Shown in pieces: positions 1 to 9,868 of a stretch of DNA of 60,000 nt. The first letter of the stretch is position 1. The number at the start of each line of letters is the position of its first letter. This DNA is from Adiantum capillus-veneris (Eukaryota > Streptophyta > Polypodiopsida > Polypodiales > Pteridaceae): assembly GCA_014529385.2 (NCBI GenBank), contig CM043950.1, positions 151,222,945-151,282,944 of the forward strand. The letters run 5' to 3'. A program made the position numbers and the translations under genes. The notes below the pieces were generated by a model. The model worked only from the letters and a program-made list of their open reading frames with translations, was not told the origin of the DNA and did not search any database.

Positions 1-309
1 CTCTCACATACACACACACGAGGAGGTGAAGAAGAAGAAGATGGAGATGGAGATGGAGCAAGAGCACTCTTCTATTGCACAAATGAGAGAATGAGTGAAT
101 TTTAGGTTTAGTTGGCTTTTATATGAGCTCACCCCATTCACACTTGGGCGCCCATGCTTAGCCAACTAATCCCTTGAATGTCCCAGTTAGAGTGCGCCTC
201 TCATCGGCGATCACTCTTACCCTTTTCCTATTGGTCCGACAAGCCCGGTACCTGACTCTACCAAATACATAATACACGTCCGTCATAGGTGATGGGGTGT
301 CCGTGATCC
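1..309. other. Unassigned leading segment
   Basis: A GA-rich start with a short GATGGA-type repeat (about 38-57) leads into mixed sequence. I see no coding frame with recognisable similarity. It could be the edge of an LTR or other repeat that begins outside the window. Confidence 0.4.
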
Positions 310-386
310 ATGAGGGTTAACAATTCTCTATTTCTCTCCCTCTATTCTCTCTCTCTTTCTCTCTATTCTCTATTTATCTCCCTCTA

Positions 387-420
<34 letters not shown>

Positions 421-954
421 TCTCTCCCTCGCTCTTTCCATCTATCTCTCTTCTCCCTCTCTTTCTCTATTCTATTTCCCTCTCCCTCTGTATTCCCTCT
501 CATTCTCTCTCTCTCCCTCTCTCTCTCTCTCTGTGTCTCTCTATTCTCTCTATCTATCTCTCTCTCTATATATATTCTATGTGTGTGTGTGTGTGTCTTT
601 CTCTCTTACCTTATCTCTCTGTCTTTCTCTCTATCTATCTATCTCTTCCTCTTTCTCTCTATCGCTCTTTCTCTTTCTCTCTTACTCCACCTCTCTCTCT
701 TTCTCTCCATTCTCTCTCTATGTCTATCTCTCTTTCCCTTTTTCTCTCTCTTTCTCTGTTTCTTTATTCTCTCTCTCTCCCTCTCTTTCTCTTTCTCTTT
801 CTCTCTCTCTTTGTCTTCTCTATCTATCTATTTTTCTAACTTACACTATTTTGACACTACTCTAACATTCAACATTTTCCTCTCTCTCTCTCTCTCTCTC
901 TACATTAGGACTTATTTAATGGTTATTTAACAATACCCATTAAATCATTCCTAA

Positions 955-988
<34 letters not shown>

Positions 989-997
989 TCTCTCTCT

Positions 998-1050
<53 letters not shown>
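310..1050. repeat. Long CT/GT microsatellite tract
   Basis: Roughly 700 bases of imperfect (CT)n with embedded (TA)n (about 401-420), (GT)n (579-596) and a terminal (GT)n run (998-1049). The apparent open frames here encode only Leu/Ser/Phe/Tyr or Val/Cys repeats and are artefacts of the dinucleotide repeat. Similar tracts lie inside the CACTA elements further right, so this may be the non-coding arm of the CACTA relic that follows. Confidence 0.9.
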
Positions 1051-1051
<1 letters not shown>

Positions 1052-1687
1052 ATCATACACCAAGCAAACAACCAATTGCACACCACCACCTATGAACTAA
1101 TCTCATGCCAACAACAAGAATTATTACCGCATTTTCACAACAATCGTGTGCAGAAAAGAAGGCTCTACTTTTCACACTAGTCGTAAATCCCAAACAATGG
1201 ATGAGGTATGCACAATTTATGCATTTTTTCATTTTTGTGTGTGTGTGGCGGTAGAAAATAATAGGGAAAAGGGGGGGGGGGGGGGAGAAGGGGAGGATAT
1301 TAGGTATTTACTACGTCGCATTGAAGAGTGGGTTCCCAACTAGGTTGAGCATCCAATGTCGTTCGCGGATAGCCCCCAATCCTAAACCGTCTCCGCAATC
1401 GATCCGAATAGAATGTATGTGTGTGTGTGTGTGTGTGCGCGCGCTTTCACCATTGTGTGTGTGTGTGTGTGTGACATTCTCTTTCTTTCCCTTCCCTTAA
1501 TTTACATTGTAGTTCATTCTGCCGATGAGTATGTGTATATGTCGGGAAAACAAATTGAGGGATGCTATTTTTAAGTTTGGACAGCTAGTAAGGTACACCA
1601 CAAGACTCCACTCAACTACACTTTTTATATGTACACAATAAGCTAAACTAGCAGTTAGTATCTTCTTATGTGTTTTCTTGAAGATTT
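1051..1687. other. Unassigned spacer with G-run and GT repeats
   Basis: Contains a G homopolymer of about 15 bases near 1270-1286 and two short (GT)n runs (about 1415-1436 and 1454-1472). No protein similarity is visible. It sits between the microsatellite and the CACTA transposase relic and is probably part of that degraded element. Confidence 0.4.
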
Positions 1688-3000
1688 ATGAGATCCAAGG
1701 AAATTGAAATAGCCGCTATCCCTGCTGCTCAAACACTAGCAACAAAAATTGTTTGTGCCATTGAGGATGCATTTCTTCAATTGGTCCTTCTTAGTCAAAT
1801 CCATCCCTTGGTTCACGTTGTGGAGGATATTTCTATATGTGGAGTAGTGCACGCAGGATGGATGTTCTTTTTACAAAGGTTTTTAAAGACTCTCAAAGAT
1901 TTTGTGCGGTTGCGGTCTCAACTAGAGGCATGTATGGCCAAAGGGTGGCTTTGCAAGAGGCATTTGTTTATATCTCGTCGTATTTGGCACAAGTTGATCC
2001 TTCAATGACTCACGTGTGGTGAAACGAGGAAGATGAAAGGATGACTTCACACTTTCCAAGTGGAAAGGGAAAATTATTTAACATGGATATGAATCCATCC
2101 TCAGTGTTCAATAACTTTTGTATTCTCAATGAAAGGTTATGAACAAGTGGGTGGAGTTGTGGACAATGGCAAAGGCAAGGTGTTTGCAAGAGAGAGAAGC
2201 ATGGAAACAAGTCCATGGAGGAAGAAGGGCATCCCTAGTGCCTAGACAGGTGGCATGTTTCCTAGATCTCATTAGTGCGGAGTGGACTCACGAGAGAATG
2301 ACTGAAGCAAAATTTTGCAAAGAAGACATCACCGACAAAGAATGGGAGTATGCACGAGGCTGTGTACCAAAGATGGAGTACTCATATACCTAAACCATAT
2401 TGTAAAGTTTTTTCTTGATTTTATCTTTGTAATTGATAAAAGATATGTTCCTATTTTGTGTCTTTCCTATAACTCTATGTGGTCAAACGGTCATCACTTT
2501 TGTACGCGCCAAATTGACGAGCGTAGAACGTCCACCATGCTTTGTGGCATCATGGGTAACTTTGACACAAATGGTGGTGAAGCCAGGTATTGTGGAACTA
2601 TTGAAAGGATACTAAAGGTTAGTTTTAGAACCTTTCATACATTCATTTTCTAGTGCAAGTGGTTTACAAAATGTGTCTAGACGACATGAGAATGGACTCT
2701 ACATGGTGGACTCTAGTGTAAATCACACATGGAGGTATTAAAATTTAGTTGTGCCATGCAATTGTGAGCAAGTGAGTAACTACCTTTTTTATTCTTATTT
2801 GCTTGTAACATTGATTATAATACCAATACTACTCACTTTGAGCTTCTATATCTTCTATAGGTCATCTATGTCCTAGCAATCCACCAACCAAAACTTTGGT
2901 TTGTAATTCCCGTAACACCTCGGGGGAGAACCATTGTTTTCACTAATGAAGTGGCGACCATATTCGATTCTCTTCCACCTCCTACTATGGATGAGGGAGA
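1688..3000 (+). pseudogene. Degraded CACTA (En/Spm-type) transposase relic
   Basis: Translated blocks match, in order, the C-terminal half of the transposases in CACTA copies B and C. At 1780-1990 a VHVVEDISICGVVHAGWMFF block corresponds to HIVDEVEIAGTVHSRWMFF (DUF4218-type region). At 2139-2390 WEYARGCVPK corresponds to WEYSRGCATK. At 2490-2610 a YCGTIERIL block corresponds to YFGTLQEIL, and at 2860-2930 VIYVLAIHQPKLWFVI resembles the DUF4216-type tail. Frames change and stops intervene, and the tnp2 catalytic part was not found. The divergence shows a different, older CACTA lineage than copies A-C. Limits are approximate. Confidence 0.75.
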
Positions 3001-3526
3001 GAGGGAGAGGGAGGTCTGTGAATCAAGTCGGGCGTCCCCAAGTCTTAGCAAGGATGATTGTCATGATGATGAATATCATGAGATGAAGGATGATAAATCC
3101 GAAGATGATGAAGCCAACGCATCCACAAATAAAAATTATGTTTCTTTCTTTATATATTTAGGAGCCATGGGCTTAGAATTGCATGATGCTTCTTGTAGGA
3201 TCTTTTGGAAGATGATTCATAAACATTTTGCATACTTTAAGTTATGAATTCTTTTGGTCATCCATTCATCTCTCTCCCCCTTCTTCCTCTCTCTAATTTT
3301 GTGAAGCGTGCTAAATTATGGTAATCAATTAATAGTGATTAGTTTAGCTGTATCCAAGTGTAGTCCCACGTAGCTAGCTATTGTTCCATGTTCTCATATG
3401 TCTTTTGTTAAAATTTGAAAATTTCATATAATGTTCTTTAGCTTTTATTAAGAGGAGGGAAACACCAAAATCTGAGGGGGGGAAGGGGAATAGAAGGATG
3501 TTTAAGCCAGAATTTCAATGTTTAGG
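3001..3526. other. AT-rich segment without recognisable genes
   Basis: Begins with an acidic, low-complexity frame (Asp/Glu-rich, to about 3246) that may be the decayed tail of the relic transposase. The rest is AT-rich with a short G-rich patch near 3476-3488. Nothing else is recognised. Confidence 0.4.
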
Positions 3527-3738
3527 CACTAAATTGCGCTTCAGAAATAAACGCGATAATAGTAGCGGCAATATTAGAGGCAACTTTTGCGGTAATAGTC
3601 ACAGAAATAACTATGGTAATATTTGAAATGCAAAAAAGAAAACCTTCCTCCTCTTTCTCCCTCTCTAATTGATTTTGGCCCTTCTCTCTACAAAACGCGA
3701 TAAAAGACCGTGATAAACAATTAGAGATTTTCATAGTG
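3527..3738. repeat. Possible subterminal region of another CACTA-like family
   Basis: Starts with CACTAAATTGCGC and holds repeated cores such as CGCGATAATA, GCGGCAATA and GCGGTAATA, spaced like subterminal transposase-binding repeats. The same cores occur at 37301-37500 next to a CACTATAAGAGGC end. The right border (CATAGTG at 3732-3738) resembles an inverted CACTA end, but the inverted match is weak and no 3-bp target duplication is visible. Confidence 0.35.
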
Positions 3739-3934
3739 CCTCTCTTCCATCGCCCTACTAGCTAGCTGCCAACCTCTAAACATGTAACCACCTGACCTAA
3801 GCTCTTCATAGTCAAATTGTAGTCCGTAGATAACAGCGAGGAACACAATGTTGTTGTGATCATGCACGGTGACAATAGTGGGAAGACTAAGAGAAGGAGA
3901 TCTCATGAGAGAAGAGAGCACAAGCGTGATCTGT

Positions 3935-4046
<112 letters not shown>

Positions 4047-4251
4047 GAGAGAAGGAGACCTCGCTATCCGATTTTTCTTGCTCGCTATTTTTGGTAATTT
4101 TTGCTAAGACCATGTGGAGCAATGAGAGAGCATTATTTTGAATCTATCTATATGCTAGCGTGACCCTTATCATATTGAGGAGCTCCATGAAAGATATATG
4201 ATTTACATGTCTTACTAAGAACTAGTCTTGCTTGGTGGTCCTTTTCCGTAC

Positions 4252-5045
4252 ATAATCTGACAGATTTTGGAGCATAGCTGTTTACTTGGTTAGTTGGCTG
4301 TGATTGTTTTTTCCTTAGGTTTTGTTGTGGTGACACGAGAAAATGAGTAGAACCTATTGATAGGCACCAATAATAGCTCAATGCTTGGGACTTGATGAGC
4401 ATTGGGAAGAAGGAGGTTGTGTCCTAGAGTGCTCCATATATGACAAAGAGCTACTAAACGGGGTAATTGAATCGAGAAAAAGGGCTGCAACTTAACCTAC
4501 TTTGGTAGTTATTTGCAGATTGCACCATCAACCTAGTAATATCGACCATTTAGTCTCTAAATTGTGGAACCATCTTTGAGACACCCATCCTCTCAATCAA
4601 GCATAGTCAAGTAACAAACTATATAAAAAAAATTACACTGCTAACCTGATAATCGTGTACGGATGTCATCCAATTATGCAAGCCTGCGGACAATGTTTGA
4701 GTCGAGCTACAAAAAAGCAGTGTGAATAGCTAAATATATCATCTTGCAATGAAACGTCACAAACTGAAACTGCAAAGTATATAGTGCACGTCATGCAGAG
4801 GTGCCATACAAAAGTATGGTAGAGAGCTGGAACTGTGGTCTCTCCAAAAGTAATAAGAAACGGACGCCGTGCCCTGCCCTGTAGCGTTTATGTGTTGCTC
4901 CAAGCAAACGCATAGTCATGGGGTGCTGGATACAGATAACGAACCTTGTAGTGTTGTCGAGTTAAAGGCACTCCCGTACAATTGAAACGTCCACTTTTGT
5001 GAATATATGTCCTCCCTGTCAGACACAAAACACATGTTAAGACAA
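4252..5045 (-). repeat. Paralogous gene-fragment segment, copy 1
   Basis: This segment is collinear with 22797-23770 at clearly diverged but recognisable identity. Both copies begin near a CATAATCTGAYAGAT motif and end near ATATGTCCTCCCTG. On the minus strand two exon-like blocks are shared. One (about 4655-4715) has a polypyrimidine/TTTTGTAG acceptor, a frame containing LDDIRTRLS and a GT donor after CAG. The other (about 4890-5020) contains GRTYIH...RQHYKVRYL. In this copy the first block has an internal stop. The family is not recognised. Copy 2 has about 200 bases of extra AT-rich sequence. Confidence 0.65.
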
Positions 5046-5127
5046 ATAGAAAAGATGCAGGATATAGATTAAACTTAAAGATAAGTAGAGCTAACTTTAT
5101 GTTCTACATCATAACATATTGGACTCC

Positions 5128-5280
5128 TACGTAGAGCGAGAAGTGCCCTCGCTTTGCATCCTAAAACCAATGAGCCAGATCTTTGTGGCCCAATCCTTGT
5201 TGGGCATATCCCGCAATCAATGCGTTTCAAGGGACGACATTTCAGACATACATGTCAACCAAGGCAGTGCCATATGCCTT
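5128..5280 (-). pseudogene. PPR protein fragment
   Basis: Read on the minus strand, the sequence gives GTALVDMY followed, after a broken stretch, by NALIAGYAQQGLGH. These are signature pieces of adjacent motifs in plant PLS-class pentatricopeptide repeat proteins, which are organelle-targeted RNA-binding proteins. Stops and a lost AKCG segment show it is not functional. Matching shards occur at 23.8, 32.7-33.2 and 35.4-37.1 kb. Confidence 0.65.
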
Positions 5281-5700
5281 CAAGGGAATTTGACGTATGG
5301 CCAAAGCACTTTGAAGATTAACGAGGCCTTTCCCTCGAGCCCCCCACTAGAAATCTCCTTGTATTTAATTTTTCCATGTATGTGTGTTAGGATGATAGAA
5401 GGTGACCTCCTCGTATTGTGGGACCAGCAATGTGCTTGGTTGGGTTTTGGGTTTTGGCTGGAGAACAAATACGGCCTTCAAGAGAATGCAGTGTTTCCTT
5501 CAGCAAGTTCTTGTATGGCAAATTCGTAGTGGTGATGGAGCAAGGGGGCATCATCATGTATGACTCCACACCAGTCCCTTGTCTTACAAGGTTGTGGGCT
5601 TCTCATCCATAGACGAGAACAACATGACAATCACCTCTGTCCACTACCCTTCTTGCTGCACGGCCATCACCTTGACATACAACAATGAAGGGGGAGTTTT
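5270..5700 (+). pseudogene. Possible bulb-type (GNA-like) lectin fragment
   Basis: One frame reads LTYGQSTLKINEAF then, after a gap, LLVLWDQQCAWLGFGFW. A shifted frame reads YGKFVVVMEQGGIIMYDS then LWAS. The spacing of GQSL, dGNLVLYD/LWD and WAS-like elements resembles the repeated sugar-binding units of bulb-type mannose-binding lectins, which are secreted or sit on receptor kinases. The QxDxNxVxY signature itself is not intact, at least one frameshift is needed, and no start or signal peptide is seen. The assignment is tentative. Confidence 0.35.
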
Positions 5701-6179
5701 GATATTTCAATAGAAGCGCATCACCAGAACGCTTTAGTGCTACAACTCCTTCAACATTTCTACAGGATCCAATGACAACAACATTCACATTTTCTTCAGG
5801 CTCCATTAGAATAGGAACTTTTGTTGCCTACGTTGCCAACAGTCTCATACCATCAACAAAAAAATGTGATGAAAGGGCCTGCAAAGGCAACAGACACAAT
5901 TGCTTGTTTCCATGGAGAAGTGATTGTTGCAAGGAGCCAAAGAGTGATGTACATGAGGTACTCTTCTCTAACTCACAACACTCTTACTACACACAAAGAG
6001 ACATCCACTAACACACACACACACACACACAATATACACACACACTTGCCATACCTCTTGCAGATGCTTATATGCACACACTCACTGTCATGTTTCCTCA
6101 GTAACACAGGCACACAACGTCTATCATTAATGTGCATTGCCTAAAGAAATATGAAGCTTGCACACTTTAGCAAACCTCT
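5701..6179. other. Unassigned segment with a CA repeat
   Basis: Includes a (CA)n run at about 6010-6046. Short plus-strand frames show no recognised similarity. Confidence 0.4.
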
Positions 6180-6983
6180 ACATGGATTCATGTCAACTCT
6201 CGGGGTCCCTGCCGACAGAGATTGGCAATTTGTAGGCATTGACAAAGATGGATTTCACTCACTATCTCCTATCTGGCCCTATTCCTGACTCCATTGGCCG
6301 CCTCCAAAACTTAACTATTCTTAGCATGCCCTACAATCTTTTCAATGGGTCTCTTTCAATTTCGATGAGGAACTGCAAAAGTTTGCAAATTGTGGATCTC
6401 TCTTTAAATCAGTTTTGATGTCTGTTTTTGGATGAGCTTGGGAACCATCAGCTTGTCAGTTCCCTGTCTTTAGAGAATAACCATTTCAATGGGCCATTAC
6501 CATCTTGGCTGGGAAGCTAGACAAGGGTAACTTCTCTCTTGTTGGTAACCAATAAGTTCTTAAGGAGCATACCAAAAGAGTTGGGTGACAATTATTCACT
6601 CATCACTTTAAGCTTGGATGGTAATAAACTCTCAGGCTCTACACCTGGTCAGCTCTGCAATGCACCCCACCTCTCACAACCATTCTTGAATAGGGACCTT
6701 TTTAATGGCACTATCGATACGACATTTTGTAAATGCACTGCTTTGTCAGACATAGAACTCACTAGCAATCAGCTCACAGGGAACATTCCAGGATACTTTG
6801 CAGGGATGGCAATGCTAGTGGCCAAATGAGCTTTGGGAATCCGACTCCCTTATGGAGGTATCAACGAGAGACAACTACGTCACTGGGATTTTGTCTCCCC
6901 TTATAGGAAACCTCAAAATATTGCATGAGCTGTGATTCGATAGCAACCTTCTCGAAGGGCCCCTCCCGGTCGAGCTTGGTATG
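6180..6983 (+). pseudogene. EMS1-like LRR receptor pseudogene, part 1
   Basis: Successive leucine-rich repeats read through several frames: GPIPDSIGRLQNLTILSM, then NGPLPSWLGS, then RSIPKELGDNYSLITLSLDG, then LSGSTPGQLCNAPHLSQ, then LTGNIPGYFAGMAML, then EGPLPVELG. This order and wording resemble the extracellular LRR region of EMS1/EXS, the plant receptor kinase that binds TPD1-type ligands during anther development. Several stops and frameshifts are present. The right end is cut exactly at the gypsy insertion (target duplication GTATG, 6979-6983), and the gene resumes at 16835. Confidence 0.75.
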
Positions 6984-8510
6984 TGATTGCTGGTTTTTAG
7001 GACCCCTTCTGAAGATGCAATAAAGGCACAGTCAATTGTTGGGGAGATGAGGATACTCTAGTCCAAGGGATCTCGAAAAAGAAGAAAAATCTACTTCACA
7101 AGCACCAAAGAGTAAAAAGTGCCATGGACAGAAGATACGTGGGAACGAGCTCTTATGCATGCCTACAACCTATATCTTACAGAATAGCCCATTCTAGGTG
7201 TGAATTTCTAGTGAAATTTACACGAGGATGTTCGTGTGGACTCACAGCACAAAATACTCCGTTTTCACTTTTTTACTGACAGTAAATATTTTTTTACCAC
7301 AGTAAATATTTTTTACCTACAGTAAATATTTTTCACCTACATGGTAAATACAAATCACTTTTTACCTACAGTAACTTTTTTTACCCATGGTAAATATTTT
7401 TTACTGCACCATAAGTATTTGGTAGGTAACAATTCACTGTTACTAGAAGCAGTGATTGGGCATCAACAATGCAGTTACAGAAGGAGAAAAGGGGAAAATC
7501 TTATGGTAAAGGTGAGTCAACAGGGATAAAGACTTTTGAGTTGAAAAGAGACATGCTGATTTTTTCAAAGAACACATGTCAAAAGAAGCCATGGTTGAGG
7601 ATTTTTTGATAATTTGATATTCAGGAGGACCCAGCTACCACCTCCCCCCCGCAGGTCCCTCCCTGACATGTGCAGAACCTCCAGTTTCAACAGCCACCTT
7701 ACATGCTCTTAAATGCTGGTCAAGGCCTTATCCCCATGTGTCACAATCAGAAAAATCAGCATTTACCCTCCCCTCTCACATCACTCTATATCTTGATGGT
7801 GACATATCAGGTGACCTCAATCTGTTGACCACCCTAAGCAAAAAGTAACCCCAATCAGCGGATTTAAGCATGTTTATCCCTAATCCTAAACCCTCTCAGA
7901 AACCTATATAAGGAGGCCTTCTCTCACTCAAAACAAACACTTCACCCACTTCACCAAGCAACGAAGCTATGACGACATTGCTCACAACGAGGAGCTATGG
8001 ATGGAGCTCTACTCTCTCTCCCTCTCTCTCTATCCCTCTAGTATGCTACATTACTAGCCCTAAAACCTAAATAAGGAGTCTTCTCTCATGCTCCATGGCC
8101 AACATCCTCGCCATCATTCTCCAAGGTATTGATGTGTTTCTAGTAGGATCATACCTACTTGCTAGGTTGATTGTTTTTGACAAGGGGTTATGCCATCCTT
8201 GGCTTGCTTCTCTATATCCTTGTTATGTATGATCAGATGTCGTTGTATTGTTAAGCTGATGTCTTGTGTATATATATGCTACATAAGGTCCCTAAGCTTC
8301 GTTTCTATGTGTTTTGCCATATGTTTTGATGCCATCATAATTCCAGAAGTCTCACATTCCTATGTGCACTATGTGTGAGGTCCCTAAACCTCTTAATTTA
8401 GGGTGGTGCCCCCTTTGTTTTGTTCTTTGCTTGTTTGCATGAGGCGTGGTTTGTGGAGTGTGCACGAGTACAGAGGCCACCCGATTGCACTGCTCTTTTT
8501 CCCGCTATCA
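6984..8510 (+). repeat. Gypsy 5' LTR
   Basis: 1527 bases, TGATTGC...GCTATCA, nearly identical to 15323-16834. It contains a run of tandem CTACAGTAAATATTTTT-like units (about 7277-7400), a TATA box near 7904 and a short CT-rich tract near 8005-8040. It has about two more tandem units than the 3' LTR. Confidence 0.92.
7904..7913 (+). promoter_or_regulatory. Gypsy LTR TATA box
   Basis: CTATATAAGG precedes an A/C-rich stretch (CAAAACAAACACTTC) that would hold the transcription start about 30 bases downstream. The same element is at 16228-16237 in the 3' LTR. Confidence 0.7.
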
Positions 8511-8966
8511 TTTTGGTGCCCCCACGGAGGAGGGCTACACAGACCTTCAGTCCACAAGCAATGAAGATGTGCAATCTACAACATGGACGAATGGCGTGAG
8601 AAATTTGCAAATTGGAGAACAGAAGAAGAGGAGGCTTTAGAGGCCTTAAAAGCTTTCATCGAGGTCTTGTTACCTGGTTGCAGAATCATTGAAATTCAAG
8701 AAGTAAGTTCTTCTACATGCCTTTTTCGTGATCGTCGCCAACGAAGGAGAGTAAGAAGAAGAGCTTGATATACCTCTCCTCTCAACCTATGAGTGCTCCA
8801 GAAACCTCCAACGCACACGAGCTTGAAATATTCTACCTCAACATACACGAAGGTACTGTGACACACATTAAGGGAAGAGAAAGCATCACCAGACCTCTCT
8901 TTCCTGAGGAGCCGACTAAGAGGAGGAAGATCACCTCTACACCTAAGTGGCCCAAGGCCGCAGCGC
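8511..8966 (+). other. Gypsy leader region and possible primer-binding site
   Basis: Immediately after the LTR, TGGTGCCCCCACGG (from about 8514) starts with the TGG expected of a primer-binding site; the primer tRNA is not identified. A short frame (8583-8768) is Glu/Ala-rich and then Arg-rich. A good splice-donor-like GTAAGT lies at 8703. A second frame (8765-8980) ends close to the start of the next ORF, so a spliced or frameshifted leader ORF is possible. Confidence 0.45.
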
Positions 8967-9551
8967 GTGCTCAAGCGTAAGGTAACATTTGGCTTAATCT
9001 CATTAATAAGGGATTACATGACCACTACAAGCAAGAAAAAGGCTAGTGAGCAACCAACTTCAACCTCCAACTTGCAACCACGACTCTCACCCCTAAATCC
9101 TCCTGAAGCAAAGAGGCGAAGGCTTGCCTACAAGATTGCCGCCCGTCTGCGAGTGCTCCCAGTGCACTTTGTGAATCTAGACACCACCAATCCCAAGCCA
9201 ACCTCCTGTCCGCGTGAAGATCACTTTGGATATTGTCCAAAGTGCTTTGGAGACCGGGTGAAAAGCCTCCCTGCCCTACCTTTGCTGCTAATTTTCAAGA
9301 AGTTATCTCAATCTAAGGAAACTATCTTAGTTGATGATGTGCTGCACATTAATGGTGTCACTTTCATTTGTCATGATGATTATGGTAATAGCATCCAATT
9401 GTTGCTTGCTAAAAGGCTCAGCATTGTACAAAGTGTTGCCATCACGCCTTACGTCTTCACAGATGCATCAGGAAGAGTCGAAGTGATCCGAGGTGCTGAC
9501 CTTTTGTGGTTGATCAGGCTCATTGGTCCCAAGGTGGTGCAACTAAGCTAG
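8967..9551 (+). CDS. Gypsy extra ORF upstream of gag, function unknown
   Basis: A 194-codon open frame lies between the 5' LTR and gag. It has a basic N-terminal third with Lys/Arg clusters (KKKA, AKRRRLAYK), a Cys cluster CPREDHFGYCPKC that could bind metal, and a hydrophobic C-terminal part. Ogre/Tat elements of plants are known to carry an additional ORF of unknown role before gag, and this position fits. I do not recognise the fold. The start is the first ATG; an in-frame link to 8583-8768 is broken by stops. A further short frame (9556-9795) lies before gag. Confidence 0.5.
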   Translation: MLKRKVTFGLISLIRDYMTTTSKKKASEQPTSTSNLQPRLSPLNPPEAKRRRLAYKIAARLRVLPVHFVNLDTTNPKPTSCPREDHFGYCPKCFGDRVKSLPALPLLLIFKKLSQSKETILVDDVLHINGVTFICHDDYGNSIQLLLAKRLSIVQSVAITPYVFTDASGRVEVIRGADLLWLIRLIGPKVVQLS

Positions 9552-9868
9552 GCTCTTGTGTGTAAGTATGGATGCTAATAATGAGAATGATGATCCCCGC
9601 ATGTTTCCTTTCCATTTTGTGCGTCATATCCGTGTGAATATTTGTATTGATAGAAAAATCTTTTATCAGCAAAGAATAGCCCTGTTGTTTGGAGCCGAGA
9701 GACTTGGGGAAATCTTGCGCTCTCCTCATCCTGCCATTCTACCCTTACTAGACTATTACCATTCCTTTGATGTGTCGATCTTCATCCTATTTTGAGCTAA
9801 GTTGTGCTAAAGCTCCAAATTGTAATTACCATACTCTATTTTAAAATAAATTGGAGCTGTTTGTGTAA

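Noticed and set aside
310-930. A 206-codon open frame rich in Ser/Leu/Tyr
   Set aside because: It is a translation of (CT)n and (TA)n repeats. All frames stay open because the repeat lacks stop codons.
3732-3738. CATAGTG as the matching right end for a small CACTA-type MITE starting at 3527
   Set aside because: Only about five bases match as an inverted repeat and the flanking trinucleotides differ, so the boundaries are not supported.
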